Part shown: positions 1-9,394 of the stretch, piece by piece
Position numbering within the stretch: position 1 is the first letter of the stretch
Layout: the number at the start of each line of letters is the position of its first letter
Assembly (NCBI GenBank): GCA_902766255.1
Contig: CACXCS010000077.1
Location: 1-44,218 of the forward strand
Direction: 5' to 3'
DNA from: an uncultured Bacteroidia bacterium
GTDB lineage: Bacteria > Bacteroidota > Bacteroidia > Bacteroidales > UBA932
Length of the DNA: 44,218 nucleotides
Notes under the pieces: generated by a model
The model's input: the letters and a program-made list of their open reading frames with translations, nothing else
Databases searched by the model: none
Told to the model about the DNA's origin: nothing
Position numbers and translations under genes: made by a program

Positions 1-842
1 GCGCTGCGGAACTTCTCCAGCTCGCGCGGGCCGGGGGCTATGCCCATAAGCACTTTCTTGAAGATGAGCTCGATTTCAAGCTCCTTGTAGTCGGCGGCAT
101 AGAAGGTCTCCAGGCCGTGGTCGGAGAGTTTGCATCCGTTGGCGGCAAAGTAGTCGTGGCGCTTCTTGAGAGCTTCCTGCAGGTCGGCATAGGAGTCGAT
201 TTCCATACCGGCGGCCTCGCCCAGCTGTCTCAGATATGCCCTGTAGGTCTCGGGATTTTCAATGGCCATGGCCTTGTCGGGTCTCCACGCAGGGATGACT
301 TTGGTGCCGAAAGGCTTGCTGGCTATCATTTTGTGCCAGCGGAGGTCGTCGGCGGGATCGTCGGTGGTGCAGACCACGTCTACATTGAACTTGCGGATCA
401 GAGCCTGGCCGCGGAATTCGGGAGTAGCAAGCTTGGCGTTACACTCTTCGAAAATCTCGCGGGCGGTGGCAGGGCAGAGGAGTTTGTCGATTCCGAAAAC
501 ACGGCTAAGCTCCAGGTGTGTCCAGTGGTAAAGCGGATTGCGCATGGTGTACGGAACAGTTTCCGCCCACTTTTTGAAGGTCTCCCAGGAATCGTATTTA
601 CCGCCGGTGAGATAGTCCTCGCTTACACCGTTGCCACGCATCGCGCGCCATTTATAATGGTCGCCGTAATGGCCGTCAACCAGCCAGAGCTGAGTAATGT
701 CGCGGAACTGGATGTTCTCGGCGATCTGCTGAGGTACCAGGTGGCAATGGTAGTCGATGATGTGCATCTTTTCGGCGTGCTCATGGAAGAGCTTGCGCGC
801 AGTCTCCGTCTGGAGCATGAAATCGGGGTTGATAAAGCTCAT
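1..842 (-). CDS. uxaC: Glucuronate/galacturonate isomerase UxaC, N-terminal part
   Basis: Uronate isomerase of the amidohydrolase-like UxaC family, which converts D-galacturonate to D-tagaturonate (and glucuronate to fructuronate) in the cytoplasm. The visible 280 residues start with MSFINPDF and carry the family N-terminus: the HEHAEKMHIIDYHCHL stretch with the metal-binding HxH near residue 31, then a segment resembling the QFRDITQLWL and GDHYKWRAMR signatures. The ATG at 842-840 is chosen because it gives the usual UxaC N-terminus. The family is about 470 residues, so roughly 190 C-terminal residues lie beyond the left edge. It is the last visible gene of the pectin operon, 61 bases after the beta-helix lipoprotein gene, and it fits as the first intracellular step on released galacturonate. 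A strong hairpin (866-893) sits in that gap. Confidence 0.93.
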   Translation of the reverse strand, partial: MSFINPDFMLQTETARKLFHEHAEKMHIIDYHCHLVPQQIAENIQFRDITQLWLVDGHYGDHYKWRAMRGNGVSEDYLTGGKYDSWETFKKWAETVPYTMRNPLYHWTHLELSRVFGIDKLLCPATAREIFEECNAKLATPEFRGQALIRKFNVDVVCTTDDPADDLRWHKMIASKPFGTKVIPAWRPDKAMAIENPETYRAYLRQLGEAAGMEIDSYADLQEALKKRHDYFAANGCKLSDHGLETFYAADYKELEIELIFKKVLMGIAPGPRELEKFRS

Positions 843-865
843 AATAACAATTGATTGATTTGGGA

Positions 866-893
866 GGGAGTCGGGCGGTCAGGCCCGGCTCCC
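866..893 (-). promoter_or_regulatory. Intercistronic hairpin upstream of uxaC
   Basis: GGGAG-T-CGGGC (866-876) pairs with GCCCG-G-CTCCC (883-893) around a 6-base loop. This gives ten GC-rich pairs interrupted by one mismatch, in the 61-base gap between the lipoprotein stop and the uxaC start. No T-run follows on the minus strand, so it is not a classical intrinsic terminator. It could be an RNA-processing or stability element that separates uxaC expression from the secreted enzymes. The fold is seen in the sequence; the function is inferred. Confidence 0.5.
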
Positions 894-903
894 CAAAGAA
901 TAA

Positions 904-3900
904 TTATTGGTTGGTAAAGTGGATGCGATAGAAGCAGAGTCCGTTTACGGGTCCGTAGATAGCTACACGGCCACCTGCGGATATTTCGAAGTCAATCTGG
1001 TGACCTCCGTCCTTTTTGGCGTATCCGCCGGGCTGGGCGTCAATCTCGGTACCGTCCAGGGCGATTGCTACGGTGCGGTCCAGTGCTTCGGAGTCTCCGG
1101 TATTGGATGCCCATACGCTGACTTTTCCGGCCGAGGGAGCATCGAACTGGAATGCCCTCTGGCTTGCCGTTCCCTTGCCTCCCATCTGGATGAAGTAGGA
1201 GTTGTCGGGATGTATGTTGTATTTGAGGGTGTTACCTCCGGCAACAACGTCAAGGCCGTTCAGCGAGAAGTCTACCTTTTCATTGTTGTTGATGGCGGTG
1301 AAGTTGGCCTGGAAGGCGGCAACCCAGTCGGAATCGGAGAAGTTCCAGTCAAGTTCGACAGGAGCTGCACCGCTGGAAGTGGAGTATGTGAACTCGAGCT
1401 TGTAGAAGCGGAGAGCATTGCCGGAAGCATAGACATAAACATCGCCGGCAGCAACGCTGAACTCGGCAACTGTGGGATCTGCGGAGGAAGGAGTACCAGC
1501 AGGCACAGTCTGCTCGTCACCGTTGACATTCACTGCCACCATGCGGGTGAGATCCTCGGAGCTGCCGGTGTTGGATGCCCATACTTTGAGAACACCCTGC
1601 TCGGGAGCGGTGAACTTCATGTAACGGTCGGAGGTTGAACCCTTTCCGCCCCACTGGAAGAAGGTAGTGTTGTACTTGCTCTTGGCAGTGGAGAAGATAG
1701 TCAGGTCATCGTAAGTCAGATTCCAGTTGGTGATGTCGGTGTTGCTTCCTCCATACCTGTTGAATTCCAGCTGCCAGTCGGCCTGAGAGAAGTCCCAGGT
1801 CTTGACAACGGTAACCGACTCTCCGCCGCCGCCAAGAGGCTGGATGGCGAAGGATGCGCTTCCTGCCTCGGACTTCTGGTAGTAGATGTCACCCTCGGCA
1901 GGGTAGGCAGTTACGCTGAAGTTGTACAGGCCTGCTTTCAGGGCTGCGATATCCTCGGCGGACACTGTGAAGCTGCACTCGGTCTGAGGCTCCTGTGCCC
2001 TCTTGTTGAATATAACTACGTAGCTGGCGGCATTGGGGATGGCGCTCCAGCTTACTGTCACGGGAGTTGCGTCGCCCTCGGAGAGGGTAACAGGCTCCAC
2101 GGAGAGGACAGGTGAAGGAAGAACCTTACTGCCTGCGGAGGTGTCTTCAGACCATGCAAGTTTGACAAGGCTGATAGGGCCGGTTGCGTAGATGTAAATG
2201 GTGCCCTCGCCGGAAACGGGGTTAACCACGATTTTCTGCACCTCGTTATTGGCTGCAGAAGCTACTGCACCGCCCTTAACGGCGAAGCCGCTGTCGTCGG
2301 CCAGGGCCACGACAATGCTGCCGCCGCGGTTTTTCGTGTCTTCTACCTGAAGATCCACTGATCCGGGACCGTTAACTTTGAAGGAGAGGTAACCCTCGGT
2401 AGGAATACCCTTGCGGTCAAGTAAAGATGCGCTCAGGAAATTGATACCGCTGTCGGCGTTGAGAGCTGTGGCCTCTGTGCCTACAAGAAGGAGCCCGTCA
2501 CGGACGCGGCTGTTCTTGACTTCGCCGGCAAAGAGCTTTGCATCCAGCAGGTTCCAGGTATGTGCGCTCTCAATAACGCCCTGGGTGAGGTCTTCCTCCT
2601 TCTCTACATACGCGTTCCACCACTTGGGGGCTCCCACCTTGGCGCTTACCAGATCGTCGTTCGAGAGTTGGAAGAAGTTGCCCTTTGAGTTGTAGCATGG
2701 ATCGGCATTCAGAACGGTGAAACCGGCCTCGGATGAACTGACTTTGGTGAAGAAGTCCTTTCCGTGGGCGAAGCTATAGTTGCCGGAAGCGTTGAGCGCG
2801 GGAACTACGATCGCGGTATTGTCGCGGAACAGCTGAGTCTTGTCAGGAGTATCGGCATCTTTGACGCCACCATCTTCATAGAGGAACAGGTTGTTCTTGA
2901 GTGTCATGGTGGTGGCCACCTTTATGGCGAACAAGCCCTGGTTGTTGCTGTCGTTGATTACTGCAATACTCTTGACGGTGTTGTTCTCGAACACGATGTT
3001 CGAGATCTTCACGGCATCGTTGGCGTCGAGACGGAAGAAGGTTCGCATACCGTCGTAGATGGTATTGCCGGTAAAGGAGAGCTGCGCAATTTCACATGGC
3101 TTGCGGATGTCGACCGCGTCGCCGCCGCTACCTACTATACCATAGATGTCGCAGCCGTCAAAGGTGAAGTTGCTGATCTTGATGACATTGTCGTTGTTAT
3201 CGTAGAAAAGACCGGCGAGGTAGTTGGTGATTTCGCAGTTTTTGAAGGTGATATTTGGAACATTGAGTGCCGCTCCGGTGTGTTCGATCACGCGGGACTG
3301 GGCTGCTCCACCGTTGAACTTGATGCCTTCGGCGTAGAAGTCGCTGCCGTCGGCCAGACCTTCGGTGAGCTCGATCTTGCCGATGACCTCGGGCTTGGTG
3401 CCGTCAGCGGCAATCTCGCCGATCAGACGAACGCTGGCCTTGGGTTTGGCGCTGGATATTTCATAAGGTGATCCTGCCAGTGTGAGGTACGCTTCACCGC
3501 CGGATGCGAACACTGCGAGAAGATCTGCGGAATTGCTCACGGTAACTGCCGCTCCCTGTTCGGGCTGGGTCCAGGCGTCGAGGGCGCCTCTGGATGCGGA
3601 GAGGTAGTACACTATAATCTGATACTCGGTAGATGCTGCAAGTCCGCTGACTGTTGCGGATGCGGCAGCCTTGTCGGCATCGGTCAGTGTGTACTCAACC
3701 TTGCTGCCACCTTTGACGGGGCGTGCTGTGATATGGGTAACTTCCTTGAAGTCAGCGATGCTCGAATCCCACTTGAGGGTTAAGCTGTTGGCACTGCGGG
3801 CGGTTATCTCCGGGAAGAGGTTGTCCTTTACGGCGAAAGTTTTGAATGAACCTTCGTAAAGCGCCCAGTTGGAAGGGGAGCGAGAAGCGGACTTAGCCTG

Positions 3901-4227
3901 TACTTTGAAAAAGTACTCGGTGTCGGCGGGAAGGATTGCTGTGTAAGGAACTTCCGAGGCATCCAGTTCCAGGTCGAAAGCCTGAGCAGTCATTGCCTCA
4001 TCAGTGTACAATACAAGATTGAAGCTGTCGGCATCCTTGTTGACATCCCAAGAGAAGGTTACCTCGTCGCCGGTTGCGTTGTTCACGCGGGCGTTCAGGT
4101 TCTGCGGCTCCAGGCAGCGTGCGAGATTCATTTCGGTGATCTCGGCAAACTCCTTCTGAGCGCAGCCGGCAGCCGCGAAGGCGAGAACAGCAAGGAATAC
4201 TGTTTTAATTATACTGTTGTATTTCAT
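904..4227 (-). CDS. Surface lipoprotein: Fn3 domains, DUF4957/DUF5123-like beta-helix, three C-terminal modules
   Basis: Large (1107 aa) predicted lipoprotein with lipobox AAGC and acylated Cys22. Domains in order: two Fn3-like domains (about 36-133 and 135-230); a right-handed parallel beta-helix region (about 235-545) with repeated short strands and Asn ladders such as ITFKNCEI, FTFDGCDI and LSFTGNTI, matching the DUF4957/DUF5123 arrangement common in Bacteroidota pectin loci; a first C-terminal module (556-693); another Fn3-like domain (704-796); and two further module copies (808-948 and 958-1107). Copies two and three share motifs such as GGKGT/S, VWASNTG and (L/C)(R)FY(K/R)(L/I). It lies 12 bases after susD, the usual place for a surface glycan-binding protein. 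The helix resembles pectate-lyase folds, so either binding or catalysis is possible. I see no clear lyase active site. Role inferred from fold and position. Confidence 0.8.
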   Translation of the reverse strand: MKYNSIIKTVFLAVLAFAAAGCAQKEFAEITEMNLARCLEPQNLNARVNNATGDEVTFSWDVNKDADSFNLVLYTDEAMTAQAFDLELDASEVPYTAILPADTEYFFKVQAKSASRSPSNWALYEGSFKTFAVKDNLFPEITARSANSLTLKWDSSIADFKEVTHITARPVKGGSKVEYTLTDADKAAASATVSGLAASTEYQIIVYYLSASRGALDAWTQPEQGAAVTVSNSADLLAVFASGGEAYLTLAGSPYEISSAKPKASVRLIGEIAADGTKPEVIGKIELTEGLADGSDFYAEGIKFNGGAAQSRVIEHTGAALNVPNITFKNCEITNYLAGLFYDNNDNVIKISNFTFDGCDIYGIVGSGGDAVDIRKPCEIAQLSFTGNTIYDGMRTFFRLDANDAVKISNIVFENNTVKSIAVINDSNNQGLFAIKVATTMTLKNNLFLYEDGGVKDADTPDKTQLFRDNTAIVVPALNASGNYSFAHGKDFFTKVSSSEAGFTVLNADPCYNSKGNFFQLSNDDLVSAKVGAPKWWNAYVEKEEDLTQGVIESAHTWNLLDAKLFAGEVKNSRVRDGLLLVGTEATALNADSGINFLSASLLDRKGIPTEGYLSFKVNGPGSVDLQVEDTKNRGGSIVVALADDSGFAVKGGAVASAANNEVQKIVVNPVSGEGTIYIYATGPISLVKLAWSEDTSAGSKVLPSPVLSVEPVTLSEGDATPVTVSWSAIPNAASYVVIFNKRAQEPQTECSFTVSAEDIAALKAGLYNFSVTAYPAEGDIYYQKSEAGSASFAIQPLGGGGESVTVVKTWDFSQADWQLEFNRYGGSNTDITNWNLTYDDLTIFSTAKSKYNTTFFQWGGKGSTSDRYMKFTAPEQGVLKVWASNTGSSEDLTRMVAVNVNGDEQTVPAGTPSSADPTVAEFSVAAGDVYVYASGNALRFYKLEFTYSTSSGAAPVELDWNFSDSDWVAAFQANFTAINNNEKVDFSLNGLDVVAGGNTLKYNIHPDNSYFIQMGGKGTASQRAFQFDAPSAGKVSVWASNTGDSEALDRTVAIALDGTEIDAQPGGYAKKDGGHQIDFEISAGGRVAIYGPVNGLCFYRIHFTNQ

Positions 4228-4239
4228 AAGGCGTCGGTA

Positions 4240-6075
4240 TTAATAGCCATAGTCATTTACAAGATTATTCTGGCTGTTTACGATAGAATCGTAGAAAATA
4301 GGCCAGAACATGTGCTGGATGGGATCGCCGGAGTACAGACCGTGCTCCAACAGATCGTCGTACAGACCTGTGTCGGCGCCCTTGCTGTCAATCACCTTGG
4401 TGATGTAGCCGGCCTTCTTCTCCCAGTTGCCTTTGGGCTTGGTGGTCTCGCCGGTAAGTCCCCAAACTGTGATTTCGTCACCTTTGGTCTGGACATAGAC
4501 GTCTCCGTCAAGTCCGTTGATATTGGCGAAACGACCGCTAAGAGAACGCAGTTCCTTCATTTCGGCGATGGTCTCGTCCATCTTGGTCTTCAGGAGGTTC
4601 CAGCGGATGAGGTCGAACTTGCGAGTCATCTCTCCGCAGAACTCGAGTGCCCTTTCATCTACAATGGCTTTGAAAATGGCATCCTTTCCGGAAAGAGCGT
4701 TTACGTAAGATTCTGCCATACCCTCGTTGCCTTTGTAGGCGCGCTCGCGTACCTGAAGCAGGTAGCCTTTTGCCTCGTCGGCATATCCTAATTCATTGGC
4801 AACCTCAGCAGCCATGAGGAGGATATCGGAATAACGCAGAACTACTGGCTTGACGCCGTCGTCATTGCTTCCGGTGTAAGGCGTGTCAATCATCCACTCG
4901 AAGCGATACTTGCCGAAATACCACTTTTGAATTCCGGGAAGTTCCTTCTCGTCGTTGGAATTCCAGCGCCAGTTGACGCATGTGAGGTCGCGCCTTGTAT
5001 CCTGAGGCTCATAGCGGAACCACATTGTGGGCACAGGACCAGCGTCGCCGCCTCTGTTGACAGTAGAACCTCCTGCATATCTGGATCCGTCGGAGCGGAC
5101 TGCAAAAGTGTAATTCCAGCGACCGCGTCCATCGGAGAAAGGAAAGACGAACAGACTCTCGCAGCCGGGTCCGGCCTTGAGGTTCTTCATGTTGCTCTGG
5201 TTCTTCCAAAGGGTTTCATAATCTTCAAGCGATGCAGTTTTTGACGATATAGCATCGCGGAGGTAGTCCAGTACTCCCGGATAGAGTTTATCCTTCTGTA
5301 AATCAGGGTCTGAACTCAGGCGCACGCTGCCAAGGTCGCCGGTGCCTACCATTCCGTCATCGGGGCGGATTGCATAGCCGGAAGCCATAAGGGCGATGCG
5401 GGCATAAAGACCCTGGGCAAACATTTTGTTTACGCGGTCGGTGCGGGAAGTACGGGCATCCTTGCCGGGATAGGGAAGATAAGGAATCGCCTGGTCGAGA
5501 TCGGTCAGCAGCTGCTTGTAGATCACATCGCGGCTGTCCTTTGCCTTGTAGATAGTTTGACTGGTAGTAGGCTCGAAGCGGGCAGGTACATCACCCCACG
5601 CACGGGTGAGGTCATAATAGACAAGAGCCCTGAGCGTGAGTGCTTCTGCCTTCAGGTATGCCATGTCAGCATTCTCTTCAGGCTTGCCGTAGGTGTCAAT
5701 GCCGCTGATGCAAAGGTTGAGGCGCTCGATTGCCTCATACATCTTTGCGAACGGAGGATTTGTGCAGTTAAGCTGACCGTTGTTAGGCTGGATAGTATAG
5801 CCTGCAATCTGGTATTTTTCGTCGGTTGGCTTGTAAGTATTGTACCACTCGATATCGCTGTTGAGACCTATCCAAGGGAGGTAGCGACCACGGTAGGAGT
5901 TAGTCTCTGCAAACGATTGAAGCGCGGAGAACAACTGGCTTTCTGCAAGATCATAGTTGGAAAAAATGGACTCGGAGTCAAATGCTGACGGGGACGTGGA
6001 ATCCAGAATCTTCTCACACGAGGAGGCGAATACTGCGATGAGTGCGGCGGAAATGATATAGATAATCTTTTTCAT
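4240..6075 (-). CDS. susD: SusD/RagB-family surface glycan-binding lipoprotein
   Basis: SusD-like partner of the adjacent SusC. It is an outer-membrane lipoprotein that binds oligosaccharide at the cell surface and closes over the SusC barrel. The protein is 611 residues with a signal ending FASSC (Cys20). The N-terminal part carries the typical start (KILDSTSPSAFDSESIFSNYDLAE) and TPR-like helices around YLKAEALTLRALVYYDLTRAWGDVP (about residues 144-168). The C-terminal SusD signature appears as VVLRYSDILLMAAEVANELG, followed by the ERALEFCGEMTRKFDLIRW helix. It begins 12 bases after susC and is clearly in the same transcript. The substrate, homogalacturonan or pectin oligomers, is inferred from the flanking enzymes, not from the protein itself. 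Confidence 0.95.
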   Translation of the reverse strand: MKKIIYIISAALIAVFASSCEKILDSTSPSAFDSESIFSNYDLAESQLFSALQSFAETNSYRGRYLPWIGLNSDIEWYNTYKPTDEKYQIAGYTIQPNNGQLNCTNPPFAKMYEAIERLNLCISGIDTYGKPEENADMAYLKAEALTLRALVYYDLTRAWGDVPARFEPTTSQTIYKAKDSRDVIYKQLLTDLDQAIPYLPYPGKDARTSRTDRVNKMFAQGLYARIALMASGYAIRPDDGMVGTGDLGSVRLSSDPDLQKDKLYPGVLDYLRDAISSKTASLEDYETLWKNQSNMKNLKAGPGCESLFVFPFSDGRGRWNYTFAVRSDGSRYAGGSTVNRGGDAGPVPTMWFRYEPQDTRRDLTCVNWRWNSNDEKELPGIQKWYFGKYRFEWMIDTPYTGSNDDGVKPVVLRYSDILLMAAEVANELGYADEAKGYLLQVRERAYKGNEGMAESYVNALSGKDAIFKAIVDERALEFCGEMTRKFDLIRWNLLKTKMDETIAEMKELRSLSGRFANINGLDGDVYVQTKGDEITVWGLTGETTKPKGNWEKKAGYITKVIDSKGADTGLYDDLLEHGLYSGDPIQHMFWPIFYDSIVNSQNNLVNDYGY

Positions 6076-6087
6076 ATGCGCATCAGA

Positions 6088-9000
6088 TTAGAAGGAGAGA
6101 TTGACACCGGCCACGAAACCGATGCTCTTAGGATATGCTGAATAGTCTACACCGGGGGTGAGGGGAGTGGCGCGGCGGGTATCGACTTCGGGATCGTATC
6201 CTGAGTATTTTGTCAGGCAGAAGAGGTTGGTACCGGTAGCGTATACCCGGACCTTGCGCAGGTGGATTTTTTCGGTGAGCTTCTCCGGCAGGGTATAGCC
6301 GAGAGTGAGGGACTGGAAACGCAGGAAGGATGCATCCTCAACTGCCCAGTCGGTGAAGATGGCGCTGCCCACGGCGGGACTCCACATGGTCTTGCCGGCA
6401 TTGACTGATTTGAGGGCCTCTGCGTCATTGATCAACTCGCCTGTGTTCCAGTCGACGTTGGTCCAGCGCTTGTCAACATCCATCATATTGATGAGGTTGC
6501 GGTTGAAGAACTTGCGGGAAGAGGTGAACTCGATCTTGTTGGCGTTGTACACTTGGTTGCCAATCATGAAGTTGAAGTTGGCGCTAAGGTCGAAGCCTTT
6601 CCAGAAGGCGCTGAAGGAGAAGCCTCCGGTGAAGTCGGGGGAAGCGTTGCCAATTACGGTGCGGTCTGCAAGAGTGACTTTCCCGTCAGTGGTGTAACCG
6701 GTTATCTTTCCGTTCTCGTCGTAAACCGGGACATTGGCCTGGTCCTTAAGTTTCATTGCTCCGGGACGCATATATCCTTCACCAATGATGGAAGAGCAGT
6801 TAACCACTCCATCTTTGAGAACCCATTTTGAGCCGTTCCAGTCGAAGTCATCTGTGGTATAGAAACCGTCAGACTGGAAACCGTACATGTTGCCGAGAGG
6901 CTGGCCGACCTGTACGATGTAGTCGTCGCCGATTTCGGAGGATGCCCAATAAGACTGTGCGGTAATGCTTTCAAGTCCGCCGAGGTCAGTTACGACATTC
7001 TTGTTGTAGGCGATGTTGCCGCTCACGTTGAGAGAAAAGTCCTTCTTGGAGACCAGGGGAGCATTGAGAGTTAATTCTATACCCCTGTTGCGGGTTGAAC
7101 CGACGTTCTGGTATTGATGGTCATATCCGGAACCGGGTATCGGGAACTTGATCAGAAGGTCTTTAGTATCGTTCTGATAAACCTCGATGCTACCGTTGAG
7201 GCGGCTCTGCCAGAAGCTGAAGTCCACGCCAATATTATGAGTATAAGTGGTCTCCCATGTAAGGTCGGGATTGCTCATAACATTTATTACCTTGTGCTCG
7301 AGTTCATCATAATGGGGAGTGCCGAAGTAGCTGTCGGTCATGGAAAGCCATGTTGATGCTGACGAGTAGAAGAGGGTAAGCAACTGACCCGAAGGAATGT
7401 TGTTGTTACCAGCAGTACCGAAGCTGTAACGGAGTTTCAACTGGTCGAGCCATGTGTGGGAAGCATCCATCCAAGGCTCGTTTGAAATGGTCCAGGAAGC
7501 TGCGGCGGAAGGGAAGAAGCCCCAGCGGTGTCCGCGGGCGAACTTTGAAGAACCGTCAGCACGAAGTGTCGCTCCTAATGAATAGCGATGGTCATAGTCG
7601 TAGTTGACACGTCCGAAGAACGAAAGCAGTTTGTCATCCGGACTGTATATGTTGTCCGTTGACCTTGTCTTTCCGGAAGAGATGAAATTCCAAGCATCTT
7701 CAGCTTCATAGAATAGGGGGAAACCGTCAATCATGCTCGTCAGGGTATTGCTCTTGGTGATTGTGAATTCTTCACCTACCAGGGCGGTCAGATTGTGCTT
7801 TTCGCCGAGAATCTTGCTGAAGTCATAATTCAGGGTGTTGGTGTTGCGGTAACGGGTGCGGAATGCTTCCCTGTGCTGGGTGGAAGGAGTGTTCTTGTAA
7901 TCGGAATTGTTAGCTACTTCGTAGGTAGTAAGACCGTAGAAGCGGTCATCTCCCTGACGGTAGTCTTCCAGACCTCCCTCAACCTTGAGCTTAAGGTTGT
8001 CGATAATCTCCCAGTTGAATGCAGCATTGGCGTTCCAGGTAGACCTGATTCGCTTTGAATCATTGTCGTAGACGGAACGGAGGGGCGGAGCGTTATCGCC
8101 GTAGTTCTGCTCCTCATCGGCATCCTGTACAGATGCGGTAACAGGGATAGGGGCATAGGAAACGGCGTGCTTGAGGCGGCCGTTACCGGCATTTGAACCC
8201 CTGTCATTCAAGCCGTTGGCGCCGGATCCGCGGACGTTTACTTTGGAATAGCGGATGTTGGTGTCGATGCTGGTGGTCTTTCCCGTCTTGAAGTGACCCT
8301 TGAAGCTAAGGTTGTCACGGATGTAGTTGGAACCTGCCATAATGGCCTGGTCTCCCATGTGGGCATATCCCAGTGTCCAGCTGTATCCGTCGCCGCTGCC
8401 GCTCACGGATGCGTCCGCGCTGAAAGTGGAACCGATGTTGCCGAAAACGGCGTCGATCCAGTTGTTGGTGGGCTGGCCGGTGTAGAGGTCGATATCCGAG
8501 AATGAACCGAAATAGGGGACGTAGTGGGAACTGAGGTCATTCCTGATTGAACCAAGTTCGTACTGGAACTTTACGAAGTTCTCGGCGTTCATAGGCTGGA
8601 TAGCACCGGCGTTGGCCATTTTCTTCAGACCGTAGTAAGCGTTGAATTTTACGCTTATCTTCTGTCCTTTGTCGGCACTCTTGGTGGTGACGATAACAAC
8701 ACCGTTTGCACCACGGCTACCGTAGATAGCGGTTGAGAAAGCGTCCTTCAAAACGTCGATGCTGGCAATTTCCGAAGAAGGAATGTCGTTGATGGATTCA
8801 ACTGGGAAACCGTCCACGATGTAGAGAGGAGAGTTGTCCTGGGTGATTGAGCCGCCGCCACGGACACGGATCTTGATATCGGCGTCGGGATCACCTTCGG
8901 TGGTTACCACGGACACGCCGGCCATCTTACCGGTGAGGGCCTGGCTTACAGTTGTAACTGGTTGCTCTGTAAGTTTGTCGGAGTTGACGGAACTCACGGA

Positions 9001-9363
9001 GCCGAGCAGGTCGCGGCGCTTTACTGTCTGGTAACCCACGACAACTACTTCGTCAAGGACGGTGGTATCCGTTGCAAGGACAACGTCGATGTTGGTGCGT
9101 CCGGCTATGGGGACGGTCTGGTCGGCGAGTCCTATGAACGAGAATACCAGATTGACTGCATCTGCGGGAACTGTAAGTTCGTAGTCGCCGTCAAGACCGG
9201 TGACCGTACCGACAGTCGTGCCTTCTACGAAGACGCCGGCTCCGATAAGGGGTTCACCGCTCTCGTCCGTCACAATACCTTTTACGATAGTCTGGGCGGA
9301 AAGCGACCAAGCAGCTCCGAGGCAGAGGAATGCAATGATCAATTTCTTTGCTAAACTGTTCAT
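6088..9363 (-). CDS. susC: SusC/RagA-family TonB-dependent transporter
   Basis: Outer-membrane TonB-dependent importer of 1091 residues. The signal peptide ends WSLSA (residue 23). A carboxypeptidase-regulatory-like domain follows (about 28-95: GIVTDESGEPLIGAGVFVEGT...), then the plug starting at VVVGYQTVKRRDLLGSVSSV, with the SusC signatures ITQDNSPLYIVDGFPV and IASIDVLKDAFSTAIYGSRGANG (about 175-225). A long 22-strand-type barrel continues to the terminal Phe (VAGVNLSF), the usual C-terminal signal for barrel insertion. Length is normal for SusC. It lies 31 bases after the pectate lyase and 12 before susD. I see no separate promoter box in the 31-base gap, so it probably depends on the promoter at 15589. 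It presumably imports unsaturated galacturonides. Confidence 0.96.
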   Translation of the reverse strand: MNSLAKKLIIAFLCLGAAWSLSAQTIVKGIVTDESGEPLIGAGVFVEGTTVGTVTGLDGDYELTVPADAVNLVFSFIGLADQTVPIAGRTNIDVVLATDTTVLDEVVVVGYQTVKRRDLLGSVSSVNSDKLTEQPVTTVSQALTGKMAGVSVVTTEGDPDADIKIRVRGGGSITQDNSPLYIVDGFPVESINDIPSSEIASIDVLKDAFSTAIYGSRGANGVVIVTTKSADKGQKISVKFNAYYGLKKMANAGAIQPMNAENFVKFQYELGSIRNDLSSHYVPYFGSFSDIDLYTGQPTNNWIDAVFGNIGSTFSADASVSGSGDGYSWTLGYAHMGDQAIMAGSNYIRDNLSFKGHFKTGKTTSIDTNIRYSKVNVRGSGANGLNDRGSNAGNGRLKHAVSYAPIPVTASVQDADEEQNYGDNAPPLRSVYDNDSKRIRSTWNANAAFNWEIIDNLKLKVEGGLEDYRQGDDRFYGLTTYEVANNSDYKNTPSTQHREAFRTRYRNTNTLNYDFSKILGEKHNLTALVGEEFTITKSNTLTSMIDGFPLFYEAEDAWNFISSGKTRSTDNIYSPDDKLLSFFGRVNYDYDHRYSLGATLRADGSSKFARGHRWGFFPSAAASWTISNEPWMDASHTWLDQLKLRYSFGTAGNNNIPSGQLLTLFYSSASTWLSMTDSYFGTPHYDELEHKVINVMSNPDLTWETTYTHNIGVDFSFWQSRLNGSIEVYQNDTKDLLIKFPIPGSGYDHQYQNVGSTRNRGIELTLNAPLVSKKDFSLNVSGNIAYNKNVVTDLGGLESITAQSYWASSEIGDDYIVQVGQPLGNMYGFQSDGFYTTDDFDWNGSKWVLKDGVVNCSSIIGEGYMRPGAMKLKDQANVPVYDENGKITGYTTDGKVTLADRTVIGNASPDFTGGFSFSAFWKGFDLSANFNFMIGNQVYNANKIEFTSSRKFFNRNLINMMDVDKRWTNVDWNTGELINDAEALKSVNAGKTMWSPAVGSAIFTDWAVEDASFLRFQSLTLGYTLPEKLTEKIHLRKVRVYATGTNLFCLTKYSGYDPEVDTRRATPLTPGVDYSAYPKSIGFVAGVNLSF

Positions 9364-9394
9364 TTGGAGTGTTTTGGTTGGTTAATAATATATG

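Noticed and set aside
9364..9394. Separate promoter for susC
   Set aside because: The 31-base gap contains only AT-rich sequence with no TAnnTTTG match on the minus strand.
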